Origin: an uncultured Clostridia bacterium
Lineage (GTDB): Bacteria > Bacillota > Clostridia > TANB77 > CAG-508
NCBI GenBank assembly: GCA_934130085.1
Contig: CAKOXK010000017.1
Location: 1-12,378, forward strand
Length of the DNA: 12,378 nt
Reading direction: 5' to 3'
A program made the position numbers and the translations under genes. Shown here in pieces: positions 1-5,319 of the stretch. A model generated the notes under the pieces. The model ran no database searches, was not told the DNA's origin, and saw only the letters and a list, made by a program, of their open reading frames with translations. Every line of letters begins with the position of its first letter. Position 1 is the stretch's first letter.

Positions 1-1
1 G

Positions 2-73
2 TATTATATTTATGATAGTTTTCAACTTACAATTTTAGGAATGATTTACTTGGTTGAAAAAGAAAATGCTTAA
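2..73 (+). CDS. 3' end of an upstream gene (C-terminal 23 residues), unidentified
   Basis: An open frame enters from the left edge and stops at TAA 71-73. The visible residues end in LVEKENA, preceded by a hydrophobic stretch (TILGMIYLV) that could be the end of a membrane segment. The frame is supported by the hairpin terminator that begins 6 nt after the stop. Too little is visible to assign a family. The start lies outside the window. Confidence 0.5.
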   Translation, partial: YYIYDSFQLTILGMIYLVEKENA

Positions 74-79
74 AAGAAG

Positions 80-112
80 AAAGATTAGTTTGAAATATAA
101 CTAATCTTTTTT
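80..112 (+). terminator. Intrinsic terminator of the upstream gene
   Basis: An 11-bp perfect stem (AAAGATTAGTT at 80-90 with AACTAATCTTT at 99-109) encloses an 8-nt loop and runs into a T-tract. It sits 6 nt after the TAA at 71-73, so it closes the partial upstream gene and separates it from the leader region that follows. Confidence 0.8.
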
Positions 113-161
113 GTGAAAAATCACAAAATGAAATTTAGAGATTTTTAGCAAAATTATCGTA

Positions 162-184
162 ATTGTTAAAATTTATGATATACT
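162..184 (+). promoter_or_regulatory. Extended -10 promoter of a leader or small RNA
   Basis: TGATATACT at 176-184 combines a TGn extension with a good -10 (TATACT, 179-184). The -35 at about 17 nt upstream (ATCGTA) is poor, which is tolerated by extended -10 promoters. The predicted start near 191 is immediately before a run of hairpins and about 275 nt before the next gene, so the product begins with a long structured leader or is a separate small RNA. Confidence 0.45.
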
Positions 185-190
185 ATTAAT

Positions 191-351
191 AAATAGATTG
201 ATATTTGTATCAATCGTCAAGAGAGCCAAAAGTTGTAGATAACTACGTCAACGGCACCATTTTTTTTTAACGTAGAGATAATGAGAAATCAATATTTCTA
301 CGTTATTTTTATGCTATTTTATTTTAATGCAACTTGTTGAGTCAAATAGCA
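191..351 (+). ncRNA. Candidate structured leader or small RNA with serial hairpins
   Basis: This fills most of the 392-nt gap before the first full gene. After the promoter at 176-184 come: a hairpin ATTGATA/TATCAAT (197-214); a compound hairpin in which GCC and GGC flank GTTG and CAAC (about 225-257), followed two bases later by a nine-T run; a second terminator-like hairpin TAACGTAGA (268-276) with TCTACGTTA (297-305), followed by T's; and an 8-bp inverted repeat TGCTATTT (312-319) with AAATAGCA (344-351). The hexamer CGTCAA occurs twice (215-220 and 245-250). I do not recognise a riboswitch class. It could be an attenuated leader of the next gene or an independent small RNA ending at either T-run. 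Confidence 0.4.
268..310 (+). terminator. Terminator-like hairpin inside the leader
   Basis: Nine base pairs (TAACGTAGA at 268-276 with TCTACGTTA at 297-305) enclose a 20-nt loop and are followed by five T's. The long loop makes it weaker than the other terminators here. It comes shortly after a first hairpin plus T9, giving two possible stops in tandem. Confidence 0.45.
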
Positions 352-421
352 CTAACTCTCTGGCTAAAATTTCATTTATAAGTATAATTTTGTAAAAAAT
401 AATGCAAATGGATAACATATA

Positions 422-430
422 TGATATAAT
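422..430 (+). promoter_or_regulatory. Extended -10 promoter for the polymer-forming membrane protein gene
   Basis: TGATATAAT at 422-430 is a perfect -10 (TATAAT, 425-430) with TGn extension; no good -35 is seen at the expected place. The start would fall near 437, giving a leader of about 29 nt before the ATG at 466, with AAAGGA (453-458) as ribosome binding site. Confidence 0.5.
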
Positions 431-465
431 GTGCTTGAAAATTTATTTTTAGAAAGGAATGTATT

Positions 466-2082
466 ATGAAAAGAAGAGTTTTTAGTACATTAATGATAAT
501 AGCTATTACATTTATTTTAGCTACAAACTACGTTAGTGCTACAGAAGCTTTAGTTGTAAAGCAAAATGGTGTAAATAAGGAGATTACATACAATTCTATT
601 CAACCACGTGGTGTAAAAGAGGGAAATCAAATTATTGCGGAAAATGAATATGATGCAATGCCTATTTCATTGGAGAACGAAGAAGATCCAGCTGTAGATG
701 CAACATCTAGTGCATCTAGTGAAGTCGTTGCAATTAAAGAAGACAATGTAACTTCAAATGGAACGGCAACCAGCAAAGAAGATAATGTAAATAAAGTAGG
801 CAACGAGATAGTAAGTGAAAAGACGGCAATTGATCCAATCTCAGGAAGAGTAATTATATTAGATGATAAATATGATGCTTCTGAATCAACAAAAAAGTAT
901 GCAGATTCTGTAGTCAATGGAAATGTTTTTCTAGTAAATGGAGAAAGTGTTTCATATATTGATTCGGAAATAAATGGTAATGTATTTATAGCAGCTCCTG
1001 AGGTAAGCTTTGATAATGTTACAATAAACGGAAGCTTGTTTATATGTGCAAAAAGTTTGAATGTAAAAGACACAAAGATTCAATCAGTATATGCTTGGTG
1101 TGAAGAAATCAATATGGATAAATATACACAAATTGTATACGATGCAAGACTTGGAGGAGAAAATATCAATATTGCAGGTAGAATTCAGAGAGACCTATAT
1201 GCTGGTGGTAATGTTATTAATGTTACTGATGATGCAATTATTGGACGTGATGCAAATATTGACGGAAAAGAAATTAGTATCAATTCAAATTCAGTTAATG
1301 GCAAATTAACAAAGCAAATAATTCAAGAAAATGAAAATGAAGACAAAAATACGCAAAAAGAATTTGTAAAATACTTAATAGCTAAGGTAATTGAGATAAT
1401 TATAATAGCTTTATTAGCACTATTAGTTATTTCAACATCACCTGCTAAATTTGTAGAAGATAACAGAAAGTTAAAATTTTCAAATTTTATAAAATCATTC
1501 TTTATAGGTTTGGTTGCAATATTAGCTCTAGTTATTGCAGTAACGTTACTGTTTGTAGTAGGAGCTCCACTATATGCATGTGCCATACTATTTATAGGAT
1601 TAGCATTAATAATGCTTGGAAGATTTGCATTTATTATTTCAGCTGGTCTTAGAATTGCAAATAAATCTGATAAATCAAGCAAAGGAAAAGATATATTAAC
1701 AACAGTATTAGTTGTATTGGCATTAGATATTATTGGAATACTTTCTTTTGCAGGAAGCTTTGGGACAGCAATCGTTTCAATTGTTAACACTCTAGTCTGC
1801 TTAAGTGGATTTGGTACAATATTCGAAGTATTGTTTGCTAAAAAGAATAAAGAAAAGAAGATTGAAAGCAAAAAAGAAATTACAAAAAAAGAAGCTGTAA
1901 AAGAAGAAGAAAATAAAGTTGAGTCTAATAAAAAGACAGAAGAAATAGATGATTCAAAAAAGGCTGATGAAAAACAAGAAATAGCTAATAAAGCAGATGC
2001 AGAATCTAAAGATTTAGATGCAAATAAGGTTGAAACAGAAGAAGGTACTACAACAAAAGATGAAGAAAACAACAAGGAATAG
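466..2082 (+). CDS. Secreted-domain, polytopic membrane protein with bactofilin-like beta-repeats
   Basis: 538 residues. A signal peptide (residues 1-26, likely cleaved after VSA) is followed by a low-complexity Ser/Thr/Asn/Glu-rich spacer to about 145, with KEDNV twice. Residues about 148-283 carry short repeating beta-strand elements (VNGNVFL, INGNVFI, INGSLFI, GGNVINV, GRDANIDG) typical of the polymer-forming, bactofilin-like beta-helix. Hydrophobic segments follow at about 301-324, 340-397 (two or three helices), 409-430 and 434-457. The tail from 458 is almost entirely Lys, Glu, Asp and Asn and would be cytoplasmic. The layout places a beta-helix outside the membrane, whereas classical bactofilins are cytoplasmic, so a scaffolding or surface role is inferred. 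AAAGGA 7 nt before the ATG supports the start. The gene stands alone, with promoter and terminators on either side. Family resemblance is moderately sure; the function is unknown. Confidence 0.75.
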   Translation: MKRRVFSTLMIIAITFILATNYVSATEALVVKQNGVNKEITYNSIQPRGVKEGNQIIAENEYDAMPISLENEEDPAVDATSSASSEVVAIKEDNVTSNGTATSKEDNVNKVGNEIVSEKTAIDPISGRVIILDDKYDASESTKKYADSVVNGNVFLVNGESVSYIDSEINGNVFIAAPEVSFDNVTINGSLFICAKSLNVKDTKIQSVYAWCEEINMDKYTQIVYDARLGGENINIAGRIQRDLYAGGNVINVTDDAIIGRDANIDGKEISINSNSVNGKLTKQIIQENENEDKNTQKEFVKYLIAKVIEIIIIALLALLVISTSPAKFVEDNRKLKFSNFIKSFFIGLVAILALVIAVTLLFVVGAPLYACAILFIGLALIMLGRFAFIISAGLRIANKSDKSSKGKDILTTVLVVLALDIIGILSFAGSFGTAIVSIVNTLVCLSGFGTIFEVLFAKKNKEKKIESKKEITKKEAVKEEENKVESNKKTEEIDDSKKADEKQEIANKADAESKDLDANKVETEEGTTTKDEENNKE

Positions 2083-2096
2083 AAACTAAAATATGC

Positions 2097-2124
2097 AGTA
2101 AATTTAAATTTTCATTTACTTTTT
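2097..2124 (+). terminator. Weak hairpin after the polymer-forming protein gene
   Basis: AGTAAAT (2097-2103) pairs with ATTTACT (2114-2120) around a 10-nt loop, followed by T's. It lies 15 nt after the stop codon and is A-T dominated, so it is at most a weak first terminator before the strong one at 2167-2210. Confidence 0.3.
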
Positions 2125-2166
2125 ATGGAGCATAATATTAAGGGAAAAATAGAAACTTAAGACCAT

Positions 2167-2210
2167 AAAAATTAATAAGGAAGCTTCATTTGCTTCCTTA
2201 TTAATTTTTT
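2167..2210 (+). terminator. Strong, probably bidirectional terminator
   Basis: A perfect 15-bp stem (AATTAATAAGGAAGC at 2170-2184 with its complement at 2192-2206), extendable by three A-T pairs, has a 7-nt loop and is flanked by A's on the left and T's on the right. The same structure would work on the minus strand. It isolates the gene at 466-2082 from the tRNA region. Confidence 0.85.
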
Positions 2211-2271
2211 GATATAGTTTGCTTAATTTAAAAAATTAATATTATAGTTAAAAGTTGTCTTTGAAAATTGG

Positions 2272-2355
2272 GAATTTACTTTTTTAAGATTTATTTTTTA
2301 ATTCACCACTTTTTTAAGAATTTACTTTTTTAAGAATTTACTTTTTTAAGAATTT
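2272..2355. repeat. Tandem 16-bp AT-rich repeat upstream of tRNA-Trp
   Basis: The unit GAATTTACTTTTTTAA is present perfectly at 2272-2287, 2318-2333 and 2334-2349. Diverged copies fill 2288-2301 and about 2302-2317, and a partial copy follows at 2350-2355. No reading frame or obvious structure spans it. It ends just upstream of the tRNA promoter. The T-runs could be upstream promoter elements, but there is no direct evidence. Confidence 0.8.
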
Positions 2356-2358
2356 CTA

Positions 2359-2387
2359 TTGATTATATAATTTTTTTGTGTTAAGAT
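2359..2387 (+). promoter_or_regulatory. Promoter of tRNA-Trp
   Basis: TTGATT (2359-2364), a 17-nt spacer and TAAGAT (2382-2387) preceded by TGT form a sigma-A-like promoter with extended -10. The predicted start near 2394 is about 10 nt upstream of the mature tRNA end, as expected for a single tRNA gene. Confidence 0.55.
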
Positions 2388-2403
2388 AAATATGTTATCA
2401 GTT

Positions 2404-2478
2404 AGGGGTATGATGTTAATGGTAGCATTCCGGTCTCCAAAACCGTGCGTGTGGGTTCAAATCCTACTACCCCTGCCA
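2404..2478 (+). tRNA. trnW: tRNA-Trp (anticodon CCA)
   Basis: A full cloverleaf can be drawn: acceptor AGGGGTA/TACCCCT, D arm ATGT-TAATGGTA-GCAT, anticodon loop CTCCAAA with anticodon CCA at 2437-2439, a 4-nt variable region, T arm GTGGG-TTCAAAT-CCTAC, discriminator G and an encoded 3' CCA (2476-2478). The outermost anticodon-stem pair is a C-T mismatch; all other stems pair, with one G-T in the T stem. Charged tRNA-Trp reads UGG. The next coding sequence begins only 31 nt after the 3' end with no terminator between, so the tRNA may be cut from a longer transcript. Confidence 0.96.
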
Positions 2479-2491
2479 TACTTTTAATACA

Positions 2492-2520
2492 GAACTTTCA
2501 TGGAGGTATATGAAAAGTTC
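2492..2520 (+). promoter_or_regulatory. Hairpin over the ribosome binding site and start of the M23 gene
   Basis: GAACTTTCA (2492-2500) can pair with TGAAAAGTTC (2511-2520) with one bulged A. The 10-nt loop holds the ribosome binding site GGAGG (2502-2506) and the A of the ATG at 2510, while the start codon's TG lies in the stem. The spacing from GGAGG to ATG is only 3 nt. The structure could modulate initiation. It could also be chance in AT-rich sequence. Confidence 0.35.
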
Positions 2521-3100
2521 TTTTTTTAAGTTATATGAGAAAATTTTTATTGTAATTTTCATTTTTACATTGTTATTTGTACCGGCAATTTATGCAAATG
2601 ATTTAAGCAAAGTAGTATCGGATGATGTTTATTTATCCGATAAGTTCTGTTGGCCAATACCAGGTTATACTAATATATCATCTAAATATGGTAAAAGAGA
2701 TTCGCCTACAGGTGGAGCCTCGTCATTTCACCAGGGAATTGATATTCCAGCTCCTGAGGGAACTAAATTATACGCTATTGATGATGCAATTATAATTTTT
2801 GCTTCATGGGGAGCGGGTGGTGGTTACACTGTAACAGGAGAGTGTATTAATTATCCGGAAGTCAAGTTTTCATATTGTCATGTTTCACCAATTTTTTTAG
2901 TTGAGAAAGATGATACGGTGAAAAAGGGGCAATTAATTGCAAATGTTGGTCCAAAAAATGTTTATGGAATTAACGGGAATCCTTATAAAGATGCAAATGG
3001 CTTACCTACAAATGGGGCAACTACAGGTTGTCATTTACACTTAGCTATAAAAGTTAATAATAAAAATGTAAATCCTTTAAACTACTATGAAATATATTGA
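2510..3100 (+). CDS. Small secreted M23 (LytM-type) metallopeptidase
   Basis: 196 residues. A signal peptide or anchor (1-29, cleavage likely after YA) precedes a single M23 domain (about 48-193) with zinc and catalytic residues in place: H74 and D78 (HQGID), H124 (YCH) and H175/H177 (HLH). M23 enzymes hydrolyse peptide cross-bridges of peptidoglycan outside the membrane. There is no coiled coil or cell-wall-binding domain, so targeting is not evident. The loop before HLH (about 147-173) is longer than the usual GNTGxSTGPHLH form and contains an Asn/Gly-rich insertion, and HLH is followed by LAI rather than FE. This suggests a divergent subfamily with altered substrate preference. It begins 31 nt after tRNA-Trp with the ribosome binding site very close to the ATG; no other in-frame ATG would keep the signal peptide. 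No terminator is visible at its end. Confidence 0.88.
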   Translation: MKSSFFKLYEKIFIVIFIFTLLFVPAIYANDLSKVVSDDVYLSDKFCWPIPGYTNISSKYGKRDSPTGGASSFHQGIDIPAPEGTKLYAIDDAIIIFASWGAGGGYTVTGECINYPEVKFSYCHVSPIFLVEKDDTVKKGQLIANVGPKNVYGINGNPYKDANGLPTNGATTGCHLHLAIKVNNKNVNPLNYYEIY

Positions 3101-3127
3101 AAAAATCAATTAGCTATGTTATATAAT
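3097..3127 (+). promoter_or_regulatory. Promoter of the GtrA-family gene
   Basis: TTGAAA (3097-3102) overlaps the stop codon of the M23 gene. It is followed either by TATATA (3120-3125, spacer 17, with TGT extension) or by TATAAT (3122-3127, spacer 19). The leader to the ATG at 3202 would be about 70 nt. Confidence 0.5.
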
Positions 3128-3201
3128 AGTAAAATAGAAAAAATTTTTATCTTAAAAAAATAGAAATTTAAAAAGATAATGAATAAAGAAGGAAAGATAT
3201 T

Positions 3202-3672
3202 ATGAGTGAAGAGAAAAATAATAAAATAAAGAATGAAAAGACTTCTTACAAAAATGCTAATAAAAAGACTGAATTTATTAGTAAATTATTATCAAAAGAA
3301 GTAATTTTATATATAGTTTTCGGAGTTGTAACTACTCTTGTTAATTGGGTATCATTTTATATATTAAATAAGTTTCTTAATATAAATGAAAATGTTGCAA
3401 ATATTATTGCCATTACATTATCTGTTCTTGTTGCATATTTTACAAATAGAACCCTTGTATTTAATTCACAGGCAAAAGGAATAAAAGAAAAGACAGCTGA
3501 ATTTGTAAAGTTTATGGGTGGAAGAGCGTTTACAATGATCCTTGAGTTTGGTCTAGATGCATTATTATTTTTAACACCAATTCCACAAATGGTAACCAAA
3601 GTTGTTGTAACAATAATAGTTGTAATATTAAATTATTTCATAAGTAAATTTTTTGCATTTAAAAATAAATAA
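3202..3672 (+). CDS. GtrA-family membrane protein
   Basis: 156 residues with a lysine-rich cytoplasmic N-terminus (1-33) and four predicted membrane helices at about 34-57, 63-81, 102-124 and 130-150. The family signatures are visible: YFTNRTLVF after helix 2 and NYFISKFFAF after helix 4. GtrA-like proteins are small four-helix proteins associated with lipid-linked sugar transport or flipping for cell-wall and surface glycans; the exact substrate cannot be read from sequence. AAGGAA about 7 nt before the ATG supports the start. It has its own promoter and lies 69 nt before tmRNA. The glycosyltransferase beyond tmRNA is on the opposite strand, so a functional link between the two is only a possibility. 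Confidence 0.85.
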   Translation: MSEEKNNKIKNEKTSYKNANKKTEFISKLLSKEVILYIVFGVVTTLVNWVSFYILNKFLNINENVANIIAITLSVLVAYFTNRTLVFNSQAKGIKEKTAEFVKFMGGRAFTMILEFGLDALLFLTPIPQMVTKVVVTIIVVILNYFISKFFAFKNK

Positions 3673-3696
3673 AAAATTTAAACATCAAGTTTTATA

Positions 3697-3725
3697 TTGA
3701 ATATTATTTTAGAAAATGGTATAAT
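3697..3725 (+). promoter_or_regulatory. Near-consensus promoter of tmRNA
   Basis: TTGAAT (3697-3702), a 17-nt spacer ending in TGG, and a perfect TATAAT (3720-3725). The start would be near 3732, about 10 nt before the mature tmRNA end. This is the best sigma-A-like promoter in the window, as expected for an abundant stable RNA. Confidence 0.8.
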
Positions 3726-3741
3726 CTACTTATTAAGTTAA

Positions 3742-4100
3742 GGGGGCGTAATGGCTTCGACAATAATCCAGAAGTATTAATAGCGAGTAGTGGATGGTTG
3801 CTTTGGCCACTTTAAATCAAGCAAACTAAATATAAAAGCAGATAACAAAGAATTTGCTTACGCTGCCTAATTAACGGCAGTGTCGTTCTAAATAAATAGC
3901 CTACTGATTTAATTAGAACGTCGACTAAAGTAGGAAACAAAGTTGCCTTTTCCATGAAGGCAATGGGTATTTTAATGGATATAGTAAAATAAGTTTGTCT
4001 ATTTAACTTATTTTATTGAATGCTAATAAATAGACTGCACTCGGAGAAGTTAATGTGGAAAGATTATTGGACATGAGTTCAATTCTCATCGCCTCCACCA
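3742..4100 (+). ncRNA. ssrA: Transfer-messenger RNA (tmRNA)
   Basis: About 359 nt, one-piece form. The 5' end GGGGGCG pairs over seven positions with CGCCTCC before the 3' ACCA (one G-T pair). The typical 5' segment with GGCTTCGACA and the T arm ATGAG-TTCAATT-CTCAT complete the tRNA-like domain. The internal tag frame ends GCTGCCTAA, and paired blocks on both sides (for example GTTCTAAATA/TTAGAAC near 3884-3918) fit the pseudoknots. tmRNA with SmpB frees stalled ribosomes and tags the nascent protein for ClpXP-type proteolysis. It has its own promoter and terminator. Confidence 0.97.
3838..3870 (+). other. tmRNA proteolysis-tag reading frame (ADNKEFAYAA)
   Basis: Reading back from TAA 3868-3870 gives GCT GCC as the last codons and the decapeptide ADNKEFAYAA. 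The resume codon is placed at GCA 3838 by analogy with clostridial tags that begin with Ala; an AAA codon lies before it. The tag ends AYAA rather than the common ALAA. Confidence 0.85.
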
Positions 4101-4105
4101 AAAAA

Positions 4106-4141
4106 CAGGTTATATTGTTTAAAATATAACCTGCATTTTTT
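4106..4141 (+). terminator. Bidirectional terminator between tmRNA and the glycosyltransferase
   Basis: A perfect 11-bp stem (CAGGTTATATT at 4106-4116, complement at 4123-4133) has a 6-nt loop. Six T's (4136-4141) follow on the plus strand, and six A's (4100-4105) precede it, which read as T6 on the minus strand. It therefore fits both tmRNA and the convergent glycosyltransferase gene. Confidence 0.85.
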
Positions 4142-4198
4142 ATTCAATAATATTTTTTTTATCTATGATAAAAACAAACTACACAAACTTAAACTACA

Positions 4199-4273
4199 TG
4201 ATGAGTTTATAATAAAGCCACACGTCAAAGCTAAAATAAAAGATACACGCTAAAACTAAAATAAAAGCTATAC
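4199..4273. repeat. 25-bp imperfect tandem repeat at the 3' end of the glycosyltransferase gene
   Basis: Two units, 4224-4248 and 4249-4273, match at 20 of 25 positions around the core CTAAAATAAAAG. A poor third unit may precede them at 4199-4223. The last unit includes the glycosyltransferase stop codon (minus strand TAG at 4270-4268) and its final valine codon, so the repeat has expanded into, or arisen from, the gene end. Confidence 0.6.
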
Positions 4274-5179
4274 TTCAAGTTCTGGAAGTACTGGGCATAT
4301 AATTTTATATTTGTTTAAACTATCAGCAAGAAGATACATGTGAGCTTTTCTAATATTAGAGTAAAATTTTACAATGTCGTCATCACTGTCTTTTACAATT
4401 TTTAAGAACATTTCATATAATTTTTGTTCATCTGGAATTGGCTTGTTATTACATATATCATTATAGAATTCATTTTGAATTGCCTTTACAATATTGCATT
4501 TACAGAATACTTCTAGTTCTGGATGAACAGTCATAATTGTAGTATCGCGGTTTAAAATCGAATTTAAGTAGAAGTCATCATTTAATGTAGATATTCTATA
4601 CAAAGATTTATTCATAAAAGCAATTTTATTGCATCTTTCAAATATACTATAAATTGTTTCAGAGCTTCCATTTGAAAAGCTAATTGAATTAAATAGGTTT
4701 CTATCAAATAGTTTTGCATAAGGATTATTTTGTATTAGATCTGATATTAATAATTGACGAATTGCATCAGTTTTATCAAATGTTATTACTTGGTCAGACT
4801 TAAAAGAAGGTGAATTTGTATATGTTCTGCAAATTGATACTTCTACAGAATAGTCATCCATCATATTATTCAAATTTTCAAGCAAAGTATTAGACATTGA
4901 ATCAGTTGCATTTAAAAATGTTATATATTTTCCACTTGACATCTGAATTCCTTTATTTCTGGCACCTGATATTCCTAAATGTATTTGATGATGTACTTTT
5001 AATCTTGCATTTGAAAGTAGTAATTCATCACATATTCTTGAAGAGTTATCTGTTGAACCATCATCAATAATTATTATTTCAATATTTCTATACGTTTGTC
5101 CTATTACTGACAAAATTGAATCACGTAAAGTATTTTCATTATTATAAACTGTAATAATTACACTAATTAAATTTTCCAT
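4268..5179 (-). CDS. Family 2 (GT-A) glycosyltransferase with a degenerate DxD motif
   Basis: 303 residues. The N-terminal GT-A nucleotide-sugar half is clear: SVIITVYNNE (6-15), IIIIDDGSTDNSS (35-47, nucleotide-binding DD at 39-40) and ISGARNKGI (70-78). The segment that in this family normally reads FLDxDD is FLNATD (88-93), so two acidic positions of the DxD metal-binding motif are Asn and Thr and only D93 remains. The later acidic pair seems to be ET (in GSSETIY) rather than ED. The C-terminal 100 residues resemble nothing I recognise. Such enzymes add sugars to surface glycans or lipid-linked intermediates in the cytoplasm. This one may be altered, metal-independent or inactive, though the frame is intact. 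CGAAAGGA, about 5 nt before the ATG, fixes the start. It is monocistronic and convergent with tmRNA, sharing its terminator. Confidence 0.82.
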   Translation of the reverse strand: MENLISVIITVYNNENTLRDSILSVIGQTYRNIEIIIIDDGSTDNSSRICDELLLSNARLKVHHQIHLGISGARNKGIQMSSGKYITFLNATDSMSNTLLENLNNMMDDYSVEVSICRTYTNSPSFKSDQVITFDKTDAIRQLLISDLIQNNPYAKLFDRNLFNSISFSNGSSETIYSIFERCNKIAFMNKSLYRISTLNDDFYLNSILNRDTTIMTVHPELEVFCKCNIVKAIQNEFYNDICNNKPIPDEQKLYEMFLKIVKDSDDDIVKFYSNIRKAHMYLLADSLNKYKIICPVLPELEV

Positions 5180-5243
5180 AAAAATCCTTTCGATTAATAA
5201 TGCATAATGAGATTTATATTAACTCATTAAATAACACATTAAT

Positions 5244-5271
5244 ATTATAATAGTACTTTAATTTTGAACAA
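5244..5271 (-). promoter_or_regulatory. Promoter of the glycosyltransferase gene
   Basis: On the minus strand TTGTTC (5271-5266), a 16-nt spacer and TATAAT (5249-5244). The start near 5237 gives a leader of just under 60 nt before the ATG at 5179. Confidence 0.5.
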
Positions 5272-5283
5272 ATGATATCATTT
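5270..5283. promoter_or_regulatory. Perfect 14-bp palindrome in a divergent intergenic region
   Basis: AAATGATATCATTT is fully self-complementary. It touches the -35 of the minus-strand glycosyltransferase promoter and lies 19 nt before the ribosome binding site of the divergent plus-strand gene. An operator for both genes is plausible but unproven, since AT-rich palindromes arise by chance. Confidence 0.35.
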
Positions 5284-5301
5284 AAAAAATAAAATATCAA
5301 T

Positions 5302-5312
5302 AAGGGGGTGAT
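5302..5312 (+). promoter_or_regulatory. Long ribosome binding site that decides a TTG start
   Basis: AAGGGGGTGAT matches the anti-Shine-Dalgarno partner AAGGAGGTGAT in all but one position. A GTG at 5308 lies inside it and cannot be its start. The TTG at 5320 lies 7 nt downstream, the ideal distance. Confidence 0.7.
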
Positions 5313-5319
5313 ATTTAAA

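Noticed and set aside
281..340. A 19-residue frame (ATG 281, TGA 338-340) in the leader region
   Set aside because: Only a weak ribosome binding site, and the hydrophobic composition is what T-rich DNA gives by chance. It also overlaps the terminator-like hairpin.
1323..2075. Long open frame on the minus strand opposite the polymer-forming protein gene
   Set aside because: It mirrors the plus-strand gene in another frame, has a Ser/Phe-rich composition produced by the complement of Lys/Glu codons, and lacks a convincing ribosome binding site.
2272..2355. CRISPR array
   Set aside because: Units are contiguous 16-mers without unique spacers and there are no cas genes.
2404..2478. Prophage or integrative element attachment site at tRNA-Trp
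   Set aside because: No integrase and no repeat of the tRNA 3' end were seen elsewhere in the window.
4199..4273. CRISPR array or inverted repeats of an insertion sequence
   Set aside because: The 25-bp units are adjacent without spacers, and there is no transposase or terminal inverted repeat.
5308..5319. GTG 5308 as the start of the Asn-rich protein
   Set aside because: It is part of the ribosome binding site AAGGGGGTGAT itself; TTG 5320 is correctly spaced from it.
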